A stretch of DNA of 64,000 nt from Stigmatella aurantiaca DW4/3-1 (lineage in GTDB: Bacteria; Myxococcota; Myxococcia; Myxococcales; Myxococcaceae), in the NCBI RefSeq assembly GCF_000165485.1, contig NC_014623.1:7954893-8018892 (forward strand). The letters are read 5' to 3'. Every line of letters begins with the position of its first letter. Position 1 is the stretch's first letter. Both the position numbers and the translations under genes were made by a program. Shown piece after piece: positions 53,723 to 63,010 of this stretch. Under the pieces are notes generated by a model that had not been told where the DNA came from, searched no databases, and saw only the letters and a program-made list of their open reading frames with translations.

Positions 53723-55282
53723 GTGCGCAGAGTGGGAATCTTCGGCTGGGGTGTGGTGGCTCCTCGCTCCAAGGACATCGAGGCTTTCGAGCGGAACCTG
53801 TCATCCGCCGAGAGCTGGCTGTCGGCGTTCAATGGCTTCGGCCCGGACAATTTCCTCGTGGGGATGCCCGAGTTCGACTTCGCCGAGTACAAGCCCTGGA
53901 TCGACGCGCGCTTTCCGCCAGGCCGCTTCACCCAGCTCGAAAAGAAGTCGGGCCAGCCCACCCGGTTCGCCATCGGCGCGTTCATCCAGGCCCTCCAGCA
54001 GAACCCGGGCCTCGAGCAGGAGTTGCAGGCGTTGGGCATCCGCACCCACGTCTACGTCGGCACCGGCCTGGGAGACCTACCCACCATCCACGACATCACC
54101 CTGACCCTGCACCGGGCCCAGCGGCGGTGGGACCGCTTCTGGGCGGAGCCCGTCCGCAACTCGGCGCTGCGCCAGTGGCAGGAGACCCGGGAGCCCCGGC
54201 CAGGCCTGCCGCCCCACCCCGAGACGGCGGATGTGCTGGAGCGGGACGAGGCCGAGGAAGCCTGGTGGCACTACTGGGCGGGCCAGTCCACGGAGCTGCG
54301 GGAGTATCTGGCCGAGCTGAAGGAGATCGAAGGGCTGGGCGTGGAAGGCGACGTGGAGTCCGCCAAGCTCGCCGTCATCAAGGAGAAGCGCACCCGCAGC
54401 GCCAAGCTCCAGAAGAAGTGGTCCACCCCCGAGCCCCCGTGGAACTCGGTGTCCGCCAACCTCCTGTGGAACATCCACAACGCCCCGGCGGCGCAGATCT
54501 CCATGGTGGGCAAACTCACCGGCATGACGTTCGCGCCGGTGGCGGCCTGTTCCTCGTTTGGCTATGGGCTGAAGCTGGCGATGGATGCCATCCAACGAGG
54601 CGACGCCAAGGCCGTGGTGCTGGGCATGGCGGACCCGCCGCCGCATCCGCTCACCGTGGGCGGCTTCTACAACGCCCGCGTCGTGGCCGCGGATGCCACC
54701 GTCTCCAAGCCCCTCACCACCCTGCGCGGCACGCACATCTCGGGCGGCGCGGTGATGTGGATCGTCGGCGACCTGGAGCACTTCACCGCCAAGGGCTTCA
54801 AGCCCCTGGGCATGGAGCCCATCACCGTGGGGGTCTCCGCGGACGCCGACCACATCATCACCCCTTCGCAAGCAGGCCCCAGCCTGGCCATCCACGAGGC
54901 CCTCGCCAACGCGCACTGCAGCCCGGCGCAGATGGGCAGCTGGGATCTCCACGCCACCGCCACCCCCGGGGACTTCCTGGAGGTCCAGACGCTGCGCGGC
55001 CTGTTCCCCGAGTCGGTGCTCGTCACGGCCCGCAAGGGCACCTTCGGCCATGGCATGGCCGTGGGCGGCGGCTGGGAACTGACGGCCCAGTACCTGGGCT
55101 ATGCGCGGGGCAACCTCTTCCCCACCCCGCTCCGGGAGGACGAGCTGAACCGGGAGATCGGCAAGGTGCACGGCCGCTTCGTCTACCAGCAGGGGGCCGC
55201 CGCCCCCGAAGGCTTCGCCGGCAAGCTCTCCATGGGCGTGGGCGGCATCAACGCCTGCATCATCTCCCGCCCCTGGCGGTGA
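53723..55282 (+). CDS. Stand-alone beta-ketoacyl synthase-like protein with a large insertion
   Basis: A 519-residue thiolase-fold protein that starts at GTG 53723 after GAGG. The ketosynthase catalytic residues can be placed: C276 (VAACSSFGYG), H410 (WDLHATATPGDF) and H443 (GTFGHGMAVGGG). An unusual charged helical insertion of about 100 residues (about 130-235) sits between the N-terminal part and the active-site Cys. There is no acyl-carrier or acyltransferase partner nearby. The three catalytic residues argue for real condensing or decarboxylating activity; the substrate is unknown. Confidence 0.82.
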   Translation: MRRVGIFGWGVVAPRSKDIEAFERNLSSAESWLSAFNGFGPDNFLVGMPEFDFAEYKPWIDARFPPGRFTQLEKKSGQPTRFAIGAFIQALQQNPGLEQELQALGIRTHVYVGTGLGDLPTIHDITLTLHRAQRRWDRFWAEPVRNSALRQWQETREPRPGLPPHPETADVLERDEAEEAWWHYWAGQSTELREYLAELKEIEGLGVEGDVESAKLAVIKEKRTRSAKLQKKWSTPEPPWNSVSANLLWNIHNAPAAQISMVGKLTGMTFAPVAACSSFGYGLKLAMDAIQRGDAKAVVLGMADPPPHPLTVGGFYNARVVAADATVSKPLTTLRGTHISGGAVMWIVGDLEHFTAKGFKPLGMEPITVGVSADADHIITPSQAGPSLAIHEALANAHCSPAQMGSWDLHATATPGDFLEVQTLRGLFPESVLVTARKGTFGHGMAVGGGWELTAQYLGYARGNLFPTPLREDELNREIGKVHGRFVYQQGAAAPEGFAGKLSMGVGGINACIISRPWR

Positions 55283-55300
55283 AGCCGGTCCCGCGCCGGC

Positions 55301-56401
55301 TCACCCCTTGGGCACGGCCACGAGATCGAAGTCCGGGATGCGCTCGCGCATGAACTCGCGCATCCGGTTGATGAGCGCGGCCTCGATCTGCCGGGCGCGC
55401 TCGCGGCTCACCCCATACTTGTCGCCAATGTCCTGAAGGGTGAGCGGCTCGTCGGCGGTGAGGCGGCTCTCGAAGATGAAGCGCTCCTTGCCCTCCAGCG
55501 TCTGGGCGAACTCGGCCAGCTTCTCCCGGAACAGTTCCTTGAGCTCCTCGTTGCCCAGGCGCTCCTCGGCCCCCACCGCCGAGGACGGCAGGAGCCGGTC
55601 CGCGCGCGAGGCCCGGCTCTCATCCCCCACGGGCGCATCGATGGACACCTCGTCGTGCCCCAACCGCTGGTCCATCTCCACCACGTCCTGCTCGGTGACG
55701 TTGAGCCGCTCGGCCAGCAGCTTGGGGTTGGGCTCGAACCCCTGGGCGATGAGCTTGTCCTGCTCCTGGCGCAGCTTGAAGAAGAGCTTGCGCTGGGCCT
55801 CCGTGGTCCCCAGCTTCACCATCTTCCAGTTGTCCATGATGTACCGGAGGATGTAGGCCCGGATCCACCAGGCCGCATAGGAGCTGAGCTTCACCCCTCG
55901 CTCCGGGTCGTACTTCTTCACCGCCTGCATCAGCCCGATGTTGCCCTCCTGCACGAGATCCAACAGGGACAACGGGTTGCGGTGGTACTCGTGGGCCAGC
56001 TTCACCACCAGCCGCAGGTTCGAGGCCACGAGCCGGTAAGCCGCCCGCACATCCCCAGTTTGCTGGTATTGCTTGGCGAGCGCGTATTCCTCTTCTCGCT
56101 TGAGCAACGGATGCCGGGTCACCTCGGCCATGTAGGCCTGGAGGGGGTCCTTGCGCGCCAGCCCCGTGTCCTCGACGGGCACCAGGGCCCGGACCGGGGC
56201 CGTGGGGGCCTCCAGTTCCTCCACCTCGGCATCCGCCTCGGCCAGTTCCTCGGGAGCGGGCTCGAGGGACTCGGGGTCCACGGCCTCGGCCTCTTGCTCC
56301 TCCCCCTCTTCGGGGGCTCCAGCCTGCGGCTCGGTGGCTCCCGGCCGCTTTGCGCGGGGCCGGGAGGCCGTTCCTTTGGTTCTTTTCCTCCCATTCGCCA
56401 T
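55301..56401 (-). CDS. rpoH: RpoH-type (sigma-32-like) RNA polymerase sigma factor
   Basis: A 366-residue protein starting at ATG 56401 with GGAG five bases upstream. Residues 1-95 are a Pro/Glu-rich acidic extension absent from E. coli RpoH. Then follow region 1.2/2.1 (DPLQAYMAEVTRHPLLKREE), region 2.2-2.4 (SLLDLVQEGNIGLMQAVKKY, YAAWWIRAYILRYIMDNW), the RpoH box QRKLFFKLRQEQ, and region 4.2 helix-turn-helix (TLQDIGDKYGVSRERARQIE). M. xanthus has several RpoH-like factors (such as SigB and SigC) used in development, so it may be developmental rather than heat-shock specific. Confidence 0.92.
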   Translation of the reverse strand: MANGRKRTKGTASRPRAKRPGATEPQAGAPEEGEEQEAEAVDPESLEPAPEELAEADAEVEELEAPTAPVRALVPVEDTGLARKDPLQAYMAEVTRHPLLKREEEYALAKQYQQTGDVRAAYRLVASNLRLVVKLAHEYHRNPLSLLDLVQEGNIGLMQAVKKYDPERGVKLSSYAAWWIRAYILRYIMDNWKMVKLGTTEAQRKLFFKLRQEQDKLIAQGFEPNPKLLAERLNVTEQDVVEMDQRLGHDEVSIDAPVGDESRASRADRLLPSSAVGAEERLGNEELKELFREKLAEFAQTLEGKERFIFESRLTADEPLTLQDIGDKYGVSRERARQIEAALINRMREFMRERIPDFDLVAVPKG

Positions 56402-56469
56402 GAGGGCTCCATACAGCAAAGTGCCACGATTGTTGCCAGAGGGTAATGCAGGGGCTATGCCCCTGCCTG

Positions 56470-58908
56470 ATGAGCGACATTCCTCAAGACCCGACCGCTT
56501 CGGGCACCCCTGAGACTGAGACACCGAGCCGTCCGGCCGAGTACGTCGCGGACGTCAGCTTCGAGGACCTCCATCTCTCCGAACCCCTCCGGCGCGCAAT
56601 CGCCGAACGGGGCTACACCCACCCCACCCCCGTGCAGGCCAAGGCCTTCCAGCCTGCCATGGAGGGCAGGGATCTCATCGTCCGCAGCAAGACGGGCACG
56701 GGCAAGACGGCCGCTTTCGGACTGCCCCTGCTGGAGAAGATTCCCGCCGACGAGCGGCGGGTGCGCGCCCTGATTCTCTGCCCCACGCGCGAGTTGGCCC
56801 TCCAGGTGGCCGACGAGCTGCGGGCGCTCGGCAAGTACAAGGGCGTCAAGGTCGCGGCCATCTACGGCGGCGCCTCCATGAAGCAGCAAGAGGACGCGCT
56901 GGAGGAGGGCACCCCCATCATCGTCGGCACGCCCGGGCGCGTGTTCGATCACATCGGCCGCGGCAACCTCAAGCTGGACGCGTGCGACCACGCGGTGCTG
57001 GACGAGGCCGATGAGATGCTCAACCAGGGCTTCTACGAGGAGGTCACGCGCATCCTCGACAGGCTCCCGAAGAACCGGCAGGTGCTGCTCTTCAGCGCCA
57101 CGGTGCCCACGGACATCCAGAACCTGATTGCCCGCTACACCACCAACGCCGAGACGCTGCTGCTCTCCGGCGACGTGTTCACCGTCGAACACATCCACCA
57201 CATCCGCTACGACGTGTCGGATGCGTTCCCCAAGCCGCGCAACCTCATCTACGTGCTGGAGAAGGCCGAGCCGCCCAACGCCATCATCTTCTGCAACACG
57301 CGGGATGACACGGCGCTGGTGACGGCGGTGCTCAACCGCAACGGCTTCGACGCGGAGCTGCTCAACGGGGATCTGCCGCAGAAGGAGCGCGAGCGGGTCA
57401 TGGGCAAGGTGAAGCGCGGCGAGGTGGCCTTCATGGTGGCCACGGACATCGCCGCGCGGGGCATCGACATCTCCGGGCTGGAGTACGTCATCAACTACTC
57501 GCTGCCCGAGGACCCGGCCGTGTACCTGCACCGGGTGGGCCGCACCGGCCGCATCGGCAACAAGGGCACCGCCATCAACCTCTTCTCCGGCCGTGAGCTG
57601 GCCACGTACACCACGCTGGAGAAGAAGTACGGCATCAAGTTCGAGAAGCAGGAGATGCCCGCCCCCGAGGAGGCGATGCGCCTGTGGACCGAGCGCCACG
57701 TGCGCGAGCTGCGCGAGGGGGCCTCCGGCACCGTCTTCGAGGGCTTCCTGCCCCTGGCGGCCCAGCTCAAGCAGCGCCCGGACGCCGACGACCTCGTCGC
57801 GTTCCTGCTCAAGTACTTCTTCAGCCACCTGCGCATGGAGAAGGCCCAGGCGGCGCAAGAGCCCGAGCAGCGCCGGGAGACCCCCGAGCGCAAGCCCGAA
57901 GGCCGCCGCGAAGGGCGTGAGGGACGCGAAGGGCGCGAGGGCCGCGAAGGCCGCGAAGGCCGCAAGGAGCGCGAGCGGGGACGCGACCGCGAGCGAGGCG
58001 ACCGGGAGCGCGCACCCCGCACCGAGCACGCCGAGCGGCACGCCCGTCCTCCGCGCAGGGATGAACCCCGGCGCGGCGCGGGCCCGTCGCTGGAGGCAGG
58101 CCCGGGCGAGGCCAAGCTGTGGGTGAACCTGGGCACCGCGGACGGCCTGGGGCCGGGCAGCATCGCCACGGCCCTGGAGGATGCGGGCGCCCCCGTGGGC
58201 AAGGTGGTGCGCGCGGAGCTGCGGCCCACGTTCGCCTATGTCTTCGTCGCCGAGGAAGACTCCACCGCCTTCGAGGCCCTCAACGGCAAGCAGCACGGCA
58301 CCAAGACGCTGCGGGTGGAGAAGAGCCGCCCTCGCAGCGAGCGCCCCGAGGGCGCGCCGCGCCCGGCCCCTTCGCCCGACGCCGGTCCAGGCGAGGTGAA
58401 GCTGTGGACCAACCTGGGCATGGACGATGGCCTGGATGAGGCGAAGTTCACCGCCGCGCTGGAGGCCGCGGGTGCCCCCGCCGGCAAGGTGCTCAAGGTC
58501 ATCCTCCGCCCCACGTACGGCTACGCCTACGTGGCGGAGGCGGACGCCCCGGCCTTCGATGTCCTCAGCGGCAAGCAGCACGGCGAGAAGACCCTCAAGG
58601 TGGAGCGTCACCGGCCCCGGGGCGCGCGCGAGGACCGGCGCCGCGAGCGCCGCGAGGATCCGCCCGAGGTGCCTGGACAGACCCGCTTGTGGGTGAACCT
58701 GGGCAAGCAGGACGGGCTCGACGACGCGGGCCTCACCGCCGCGCTCGAGGGCGCGGGGGCGCCGGCGGGCAAGGTGGCCCGGATCGACCTCCGGCCGACC
58801 TACGCCTACGTCTTCGTCGCCGACGAGGACGCCGATGCCTTCGAGGCCACCCACGGCAAGCCGCACGGCGAGAAGACCATCAAGCTCGAACGAGCCAAGA
58901 AGCGCTAA
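56470..58908 (+). CDS. DEAD-box RNA helicase with three tandem DbpA-type RNA-binding domains
   Basis: An 812-residue helicase starting at ATG 56470. The RecA core has the Q motif (GYTHPTPVQ), Walker A SKTGTGKT at 73-80, PTRELALQ, DEAD near 178-181, SAT and the HRVGRTGR motif. Residues about 470-540 are a low-complexity linker of (G)REGREG-type repeats rich in Arg/Glu. After it come three repeats of about 70 residues, each with LWxNLG, ALEdAGAPaGKV, LRPTxxYxYVA and KQHGxKTLKVE. These match the DbpA RNA-binding domain of DbpA/DeaD/CshA. Normally only one copy is present. It is expected in ribosome assembly or cold adaptation. Confidence 0.93.
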   Translation: MSDIPQDPTASGTPETETPSRPAEYVADVSFEDLHLSEPLRRAIAERGYTHPTPVQAKAFQPAMEGRDLIVRSKTGTGKTAAFGLPLLEKIPADERRVRALILCPTRELALQVADELRALGKYKGVKVAAIYGGASMKQQEDALEEGTPIIVGTPGRVFDHIGRGNLKLDACDHAVLDEADEMLNQGFYEEVTRILDRLPKNRQVLLFSATVPTDIQNLIARYTTNAETLLLSGDVFTVEHIHHIRYDVSDAFPKPRNLIYVLEKAEPPNAIIFCNTRDDTALVTAVLNRNGFDAELLNGDLPQKERERVMGKVKRGEVAFMVATDIAARGIDISGLEYVINYSLPEDPAVYLHRVGRTGRIGNKGTAINLFSGRELATYTTLEKKYGIKFEKQEMPAPEEAMRLWTERHVRELREGASGTVFEGFLPLAAQLKQRPDADDLVAFLLKYFFSHLRMEKAQAAQEPEQRRETPERKPEGRREGREGREGREGREGREGRKERERGRDRERGDRERAPRTEHAERHARPPRRDEPRRGAGPSLEAGPGEAKLWVNLGTADGLGPGSIATALEDAGAPVGKVVRAELRPTFAYVFVAEEDSTAFEALNGKQHGTKTLRVEKSRPRSERPEGAPRPAPSPDAGPGEVKLWTNLGMDDGLDEAKFTAALEAAGAPAGKVLKVILRPTYGYAYVAEADAPAFDVLSGKQHGEKTLKVERHRPRGAREDRRRERREDPPEVPGQTRLWVNLGKQDGLDDAGLTAALEGAGAPAGKVARIDLRPTYAYVFVADEDADAFEATHGKPHGEKTIKLERAKKR

Positions 58909-58919
58909 CCCTCATGCCA

Positions 58920-58945
58920 GCGGCCCCCTCTCACCCGGGGGCCGC
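58920..58945 (+). terminator. Hairpin terminator after the helicase gene
   Basis: GCGGCCCCC (58920-58928) pairs with GGGGGCCGC (58937-58945) around an 8-base loop, 11 bases after the helicase stop. Confidence 0.65.
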
Positions 58946-59001
58946 GCCCGCCTTACCGCAGCCCCCTGGACCACCTGGCCCCGGGAGGGAACGATCCGCC
59001 C

Positions 59002-60231
59002 ATGAACGCCATCGAGGAGACCAACTACTACTTCCGCAAGGCCGCGCGCATCATGGACGTGGGGACCCCCATCGAGACGCTGCTCGCCACGCCCTTGCGC
59101 GAGGTGAAGGTGCAGGTCTCCATCGAGATGGACTCCGGGGAGATCCGCACCTTCATCGGCTACCGCATCCAGCACGACAACAGCCGGGGCCCCATGAAGG
59201 GAGGCCTGCGCTTCCACCCCCAGTTGGATCAAGCCGAGTGCGCCGCCATGGCCTCGCTGATGACGTGGAAGACGGCGGTGACCAACCTGCCCTACGGCGG
59301 CGCCAAGGGGGGCATCACCTGCGATCCCTCGCAGCTGAGCCTCAAGGAGCTGGAGCGGCTCACCCGCAAGTACGTGGACCAGGTGCAAGACGTCATCGGC
59401 CCCAGCCGGGACATCCCCGCCCCGGACGTCAACACCAACCCCCAGGTGATGGCGTGGATCATGGATCAGTACTCGCGCTACCACGGCCACTCGCCGGCGG
59501 TCGTGACGGGCAAGCCGCTGGAGCTCTACGGCTCCAAGGGCCGCGAGGCCGCCACGGGCCGGGGGCTGCTCTACATCTGCCGTGAAATCCTCCGGGACGT
59601 GAACCTGCCCATGAAGGGCACGCGCTTCGCCATCCAGGGCTTCGGCAACGTGGGCAGCCACGTGGCGCGGTTGCTCTGGGAGGAAGGGGCCGTGGTGGTG
59701 GCGGTCTCGGACATGCTCGGCGGCGTGCGCAACCCGCAGGGGCTGGACATCGCCAGCCTCTTCGAGCACGTGCAGCGCTCCGGCACCGTGACGGGCTACG
59801 GCGGCGGCACGCCCTGCTCGCACGAGGAGGTGCTGGCGGCCGACTGCGAGGTGCTCATCCCCGCGGCGCTCGGCCATGCGCTCAACCGGGAGAACGCCAA
59901 CGCCGTGAGGGCGCGTCTCATCGTGGAGGGCGCCAACGGGCCCACCTCCCCCGAGGCGGATGAGCTGCTCGAGAAGCGGGGCGTCCTCGTGGTGCCGGAC
60001 ATCCTGGCCAACGCGGGCGGCGTCACCGTCAGCTACTTCGAATGGGTGCAGAACCTCCAGCACCTCGCCTGGGAAGAGGACCGGGTCAACGCGGAGCTGG
60101 AGCGCACGGTGAAGGAGTCCTACGAGCGGGTGACGCAGATTGCCCGCTCGCGCAAGGTCTCGCTGCGCACCGCGGCCTTCATCCTCGCCATCGGCCGGGT
60201 GGGCAAAGCCACGGTGATGCGCGGCATCTGA
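59002..60231 (+). CDS. Glu/Leu/Phe/Val dehydrogenase (probably glutamate dehydrogenase)
   Basis: A 409-residue amino acid dehydrogenase. The substrate-binding region contains PMKGGLRFHPQL and the catalytic-lysine loop LPYGGAKGGI near residue 100. The Rossmann segment is FAIQGFGNVGSHVARLL near 215. Length and the absence of an N-terminal extension suit hexameric NAD-dependent GDH. It converts glutamate to 2-oxoglutarate and ammonia, or the reverse. The threonine deaminase gene begins three bases after its stop, so they form an amino-acid catabolic operon, suitable for a bacterium that lives on protein. Confidence 0.94.
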   Translation: MNAIEETNYYFRKAARIMDVGTPIETLLATPLREVKVQVSIEMDSGEIRTFIGYRIQHDNSRGPMKGGLRFHPQLDQAECAAMASLMTWKTAVTNLPYGGAKGGITCDPSQLSLKELERLTRKYVDQVQDVIGPSRDIPAPDVNTNPQVMAWIMDQYSRYHGHSPAVVTGKPLELYGSKGREAATGRGLLYICREILRDVNLPMKGTRFAIQGFGNVGSHVARLLWEEGAVVVAVSDMLGGVRNPQGLDIASLFEHVQRSGTVTGYGGGTPCSHEEVLAADCEVLIPAALGHALNRENANAVRARLIVEGANGPTSPEADELLEKRGVLVVPDILANAGGVTVSYFEWVQNLQHLAWEEDRVNAELERTVKESYERVTQIARSRKVSLRTAAFILAIGRVGKATVMRGI

Positions 60232-60234
60232 GCC

Positions 60235-61452
60235 ATGGTGACCCTCCAGGACATCCTCGCCGCGCGAGAGCGCATCCGCGGTGCGATCCGGCCCACGCCC
60301 TGCCCCGCCTCGGACTATTTCACCGAGCGCACCGGGTGTTCGGCCATCTGGTTCAAGATGGAGAACCTGCAGCGCACCGGGGCCTTCAAGGAGCGAGGGG
60401 CGCTCAACAAGCTGCTCACCCTCACACAGGAGGAGAGAGCCGGCGGCGTCGTCGCGGCCTCCGCGGGAAACCACGCCCAGGGGCTGGCCTACCACGCGCG
60501 CCGGCTGGGCGTGAAAGCCACCATCGTCATGCCGGAGCGCACCCCCCTCATCAAGGTGTCCCGCACCCGGGATGACTATGAGGCCCGCGTCATCCTCAAG
60601 GGCTCCAACTTCGACGAGGCCTACGCGGAAGCGCTGCGTGTCCAGGAGCAGGAGAACCTCGTCTTCGTCCACCCCTTCAACGATCCCCACGTCATCGCCG
60701 GCCAGGGCACCATCGGCCTGGAGTTGCTGGAGCAGATCCCCTTCGTGGACATGGTGCTGGTGCCCATTGGCGGCGGCGGGCTCATCTCCGGCGTCGCCTG
60801 CGCCCTCAAGGAGACCAACCCCCGCATCCAGGTCATCGGCGTGCAGGCCGCCGCCGTGGCCAGCATGAAGTCCTCGCTGGAGATGGGACAGGTGACGGAA
60901 CTGCCCGCCGGGGCCACCATCGCGGAGGGCATCTCGGTCCGAAAGCCCGGCGACCTCACCTTCCCCATGGTCCGCAAGTACGTGGACGAGATCGTCACCG
61001 TGGACGAGGAGGAGATCGCCAACGCCATCCTCGTGCTCCTGGAGCAGGAGAAGAGCGTGGTGGAGGGCGCGGGCGCGGTGGGGCTCGCGGCGCTCCTCAA
61101 CGGCCATGTGCCCCGGGCCGCGGGCCGCAACGCCGGGGTGCTCCTGTGCGGGGGCAACATCGACATGAACGTCATCAGCCGCATCATCGAGCGAGGCCTG
61201 GTGAAGGCCGGGCGCCTGGTGCGGCTGGAGGTGAGCATGCCGGACCGGCCTGGCATGCTCGCCCGGCTGACGACGCAGATCGCCGAGCAGCGGGCCAACG
61301 TGGTGGAGATCCACCACAACCGGGCCTTCTCCAAAACGGGCCTGGGCGAGGCAATGGTGGGCTTGACGCTGGAGACCACGGGCCGGGCCCACATCCAGGA
61401 GCTGATGGGCGCCCTGTCCCGGCAAGGCTGGCAGGTCACCGAGGAAGCATAA
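60235..61452 (+). CDS. ilvA: Threonine ammonia-lyase (with C-terminal ACT domain)
   Basis: A 405-residue fold-type II PLP enzyme. The PLP lysine is in ENLQRTGAFKERGALNKLL (K about 53). The phosphate-binding loop is PIGGGGLISG, near residue 182. The C-terminal 75 residues form an ACT-like regulatory domain (VRLEVSMPDRPGMLARLTTQ). The size corresponds to the medium-length form (TIGR01127 type), which is usually catabolic. It deaminates threonine or serine to 2-oxobutyrate or pyruvate. Coupling with the glutamate-type dehydrogenase suggests amino-acid degradation. Confidence 0.93.
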   Translation: MVTLQDILAARERIRGAIRPTPCPASDYFTERTGCSAIWFKMENLQRTGAFKERGALNKLLTLTQEERAGGVVAASAGNHAQGLAYHARRLGVKATIVMPERTPLIKVSRTRDDYEARVILKGSNFDEAYAEALRVQEQENLVFVHPFNDPHVIAGQGTIGLELLEQIPFVDMVLVPIGGGGLISGVACALKETNPRIQVIGVQAAAVASMKSSLEMGQVTELPAGATIAEGISVRKPGDLTFPMVRKYVDEIVTVDEEEIANAILVLLEQEKSVVEGAGAVGLAALLNGHVPRAAGRNAGVLLCGGNIDMNVISRIIERGLVKAGRLVRLEVSMPDRPGMLARLTTQIAEQRANVVEIHHNRAFSKTGLGEAMVGLTLETTGRAHIQELMGALSRQGWQVTEEA

Positions 61453-61505
61453 CGGCGCGAGGGGCCTTCAACGCGCGCCCGGGGCTCGGCCATACTCCGG
61501 GGGAA

Positions 61506-62876
61506 ATGAACCCCCACCTCCTTGCCCTCCTTCTTGCCGCCTCGCCCCCGCCCCAGCGAGCCCAGCAGCTGGCCCAGGAGAAGGCGTGGGAGGAGCTGTA
61601 CCTCGCCTACTCCACCGCCTCGCCTCAGGACTACCCGGAGGCCCAGCGCAAGGCCATTGCCAAGCCGCTGCTGAAGGGGTGCGAGACCCTGGTGGCGTCG
61701 GATGCGGTGATGGCGTACTCGCTGGGCGAGCGCGCCGTGGCCTTCGAGGAGACGGCCCCCGGCCTGCGGTGCCTGGCCCGCGCGGCGCTGGGCACGGATC
61801 AGCGCGGCACCGCCGAGGAAGCCCTGCGCAAGGGGCTGGAGCGGTTTCCCAAGGAGGGCGCCTTCGGCCTCGAGCTGGGCAAGCTGCTCCTCGAGGACAA
61901 GGACGGCCCAGGCGCCATCGCGGCGCTCACCCGGGTGCCCCCGGGAACCCCCCAGGCGAAGGGGGCGAAACAGCTGCTTCAGAAAGCCCGGAGCCTGTCC
62001 TCCGAGCAGAGCCAGGCCCGCGCCCAGGCCGAGGCACTGGAGCGGCGCCTGAACGGGGAGGAGGACACGGGCAGCGCCACGGCCCAGCCCGCGGTGGCCC
62101 GGGGCGAGGGAGAGACCCGCTCCACCGGCCTCTCCTATGGCTCCAGCCTGGGCACCGACGGCATGCGCACCCGCGTCAACCGGCGCTTCGTGGTGAAGTA
62201 CTTCAACAACAACCGCGACTTCAGCCAGCGCGCCGACTACGAGGGCCGCATCGTCTCCGCGCTCGACGAGGCCTACGAGCACACCCGCGCCCTGCTCGGC
62301 GAGGCGCGCGAGTCGCCCGTGGACGTCGTCCTCTACACGCGCGAGGAGTTCCGGACCCACCGCGGGGAGGCCTGGGCCAATGTGGCCGCCGGGCTCTACG
62401 CGGATCAGGCCATCCGCATCAACGACGCAGCCGAATTGACCCAACAGACCAAGGCCACGCTCGTCCACGAGTACGTCCATGCCGCGCTCGATGAGATCTG
62501 CGGCGGCGGGCACCTGCTGCCCACCTGGCTCAACGAAGGGCTGGCCGAGTACGTCGAGTGGCGCTACCTCGGCTCCGAGGGGCCCCCCCGGGAGACCGCC
62601 GACATGCTCCAGGCGGCGGCCCGGGGTGGAAAATTGCCCAGCCTGGCGCGCCTGTCCCAGGACATGCTGGTCCGCCAGGCCAACCCCGCCCTGGCCTATG
62701 CCACCTCCGCCTCCGCCGTCCGGGAGCTGATCAGCCGAGGGGGCGCTCCGAAGCTGCTCTCCCTTGTCCGCGATGTGGGCCAGGGAACCGGCTTCGACCG
62801 GGCCCTCCAGACGCATTACGGAATAAACGTGGCCAAGCTGGACGAGGACGTCCAAGCTGCCGCCTCGCGCAGGTAG
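61506..62876 (+). CDS. HExxH peptidase (peptidase MA-like) with helical repeat N-terminus
   Basis: A 456-residue protein. The N-terminus MNPHLLALLLAASPPPQRAQ may be a short signal. Residues about 20-175 form helical TPR-like repeats (LGTDQRGTAEEALRKGLERF). The C-terminal half is a gluzincin-like peptidase with HEYVH (H321, E322, H325) and a third Glu in LNEGLAEYVEW, 20 residues later. This is the peptidase_MA arrangement. ATG 61506 is chosen because it lies 53 bases after the previous stop. Substrates are unknown. Confidence 0.82.
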   Translation: MNPHLLALLLAASPPPQRAQQLAQEKAWEELYLAYSTASPQDYPEAQRKAIAKPLLKGCETLVASDAVMAYSLGERAVAFEETAPGLRCLARAALGTDQRGTAEEALRKGLERFPKEGAFGLELGKLLLEDKDGPGAIAALTRVPPGTPQAKGAKQLLQKARSLSSEQSQARAQAEALERRLNGEEDTGSATAQPAVARGEGETRSTGLSYGSSLGTDGMRTRVNRRFVVKYFNNNRDFSQRADYEGRIVSALDEAYEHTRALLGEARESPVDVVLYTREEFRTHRGEAWANVAAGLYADQAIRINDAAELTQQTKATLVHEYVHAALDEICGGGHLLPTWLNEGLAEYVEWRYLGSEGPPRETADMLQAAARGGKLPSLARLSQDMLVRQANPALAYATSASAVRELISRGGAPKLLSLVRDVGQGTGFDRALQTHYGINVAKLDEDVQAAASRR

Positions 62877-63010
62877 GGGGCGGCCGAGCCATTCTGATAC
62901 GTTTACCCGTTGCCAGGACTCTCCTACACTTTCGCCTTCAAATTTGCGCTTCAGGCGTTCTGGCGGGAACCTCGGCCCCGTCTACGCCCTACCCGTAGCA
63001 AGGTGGACGG

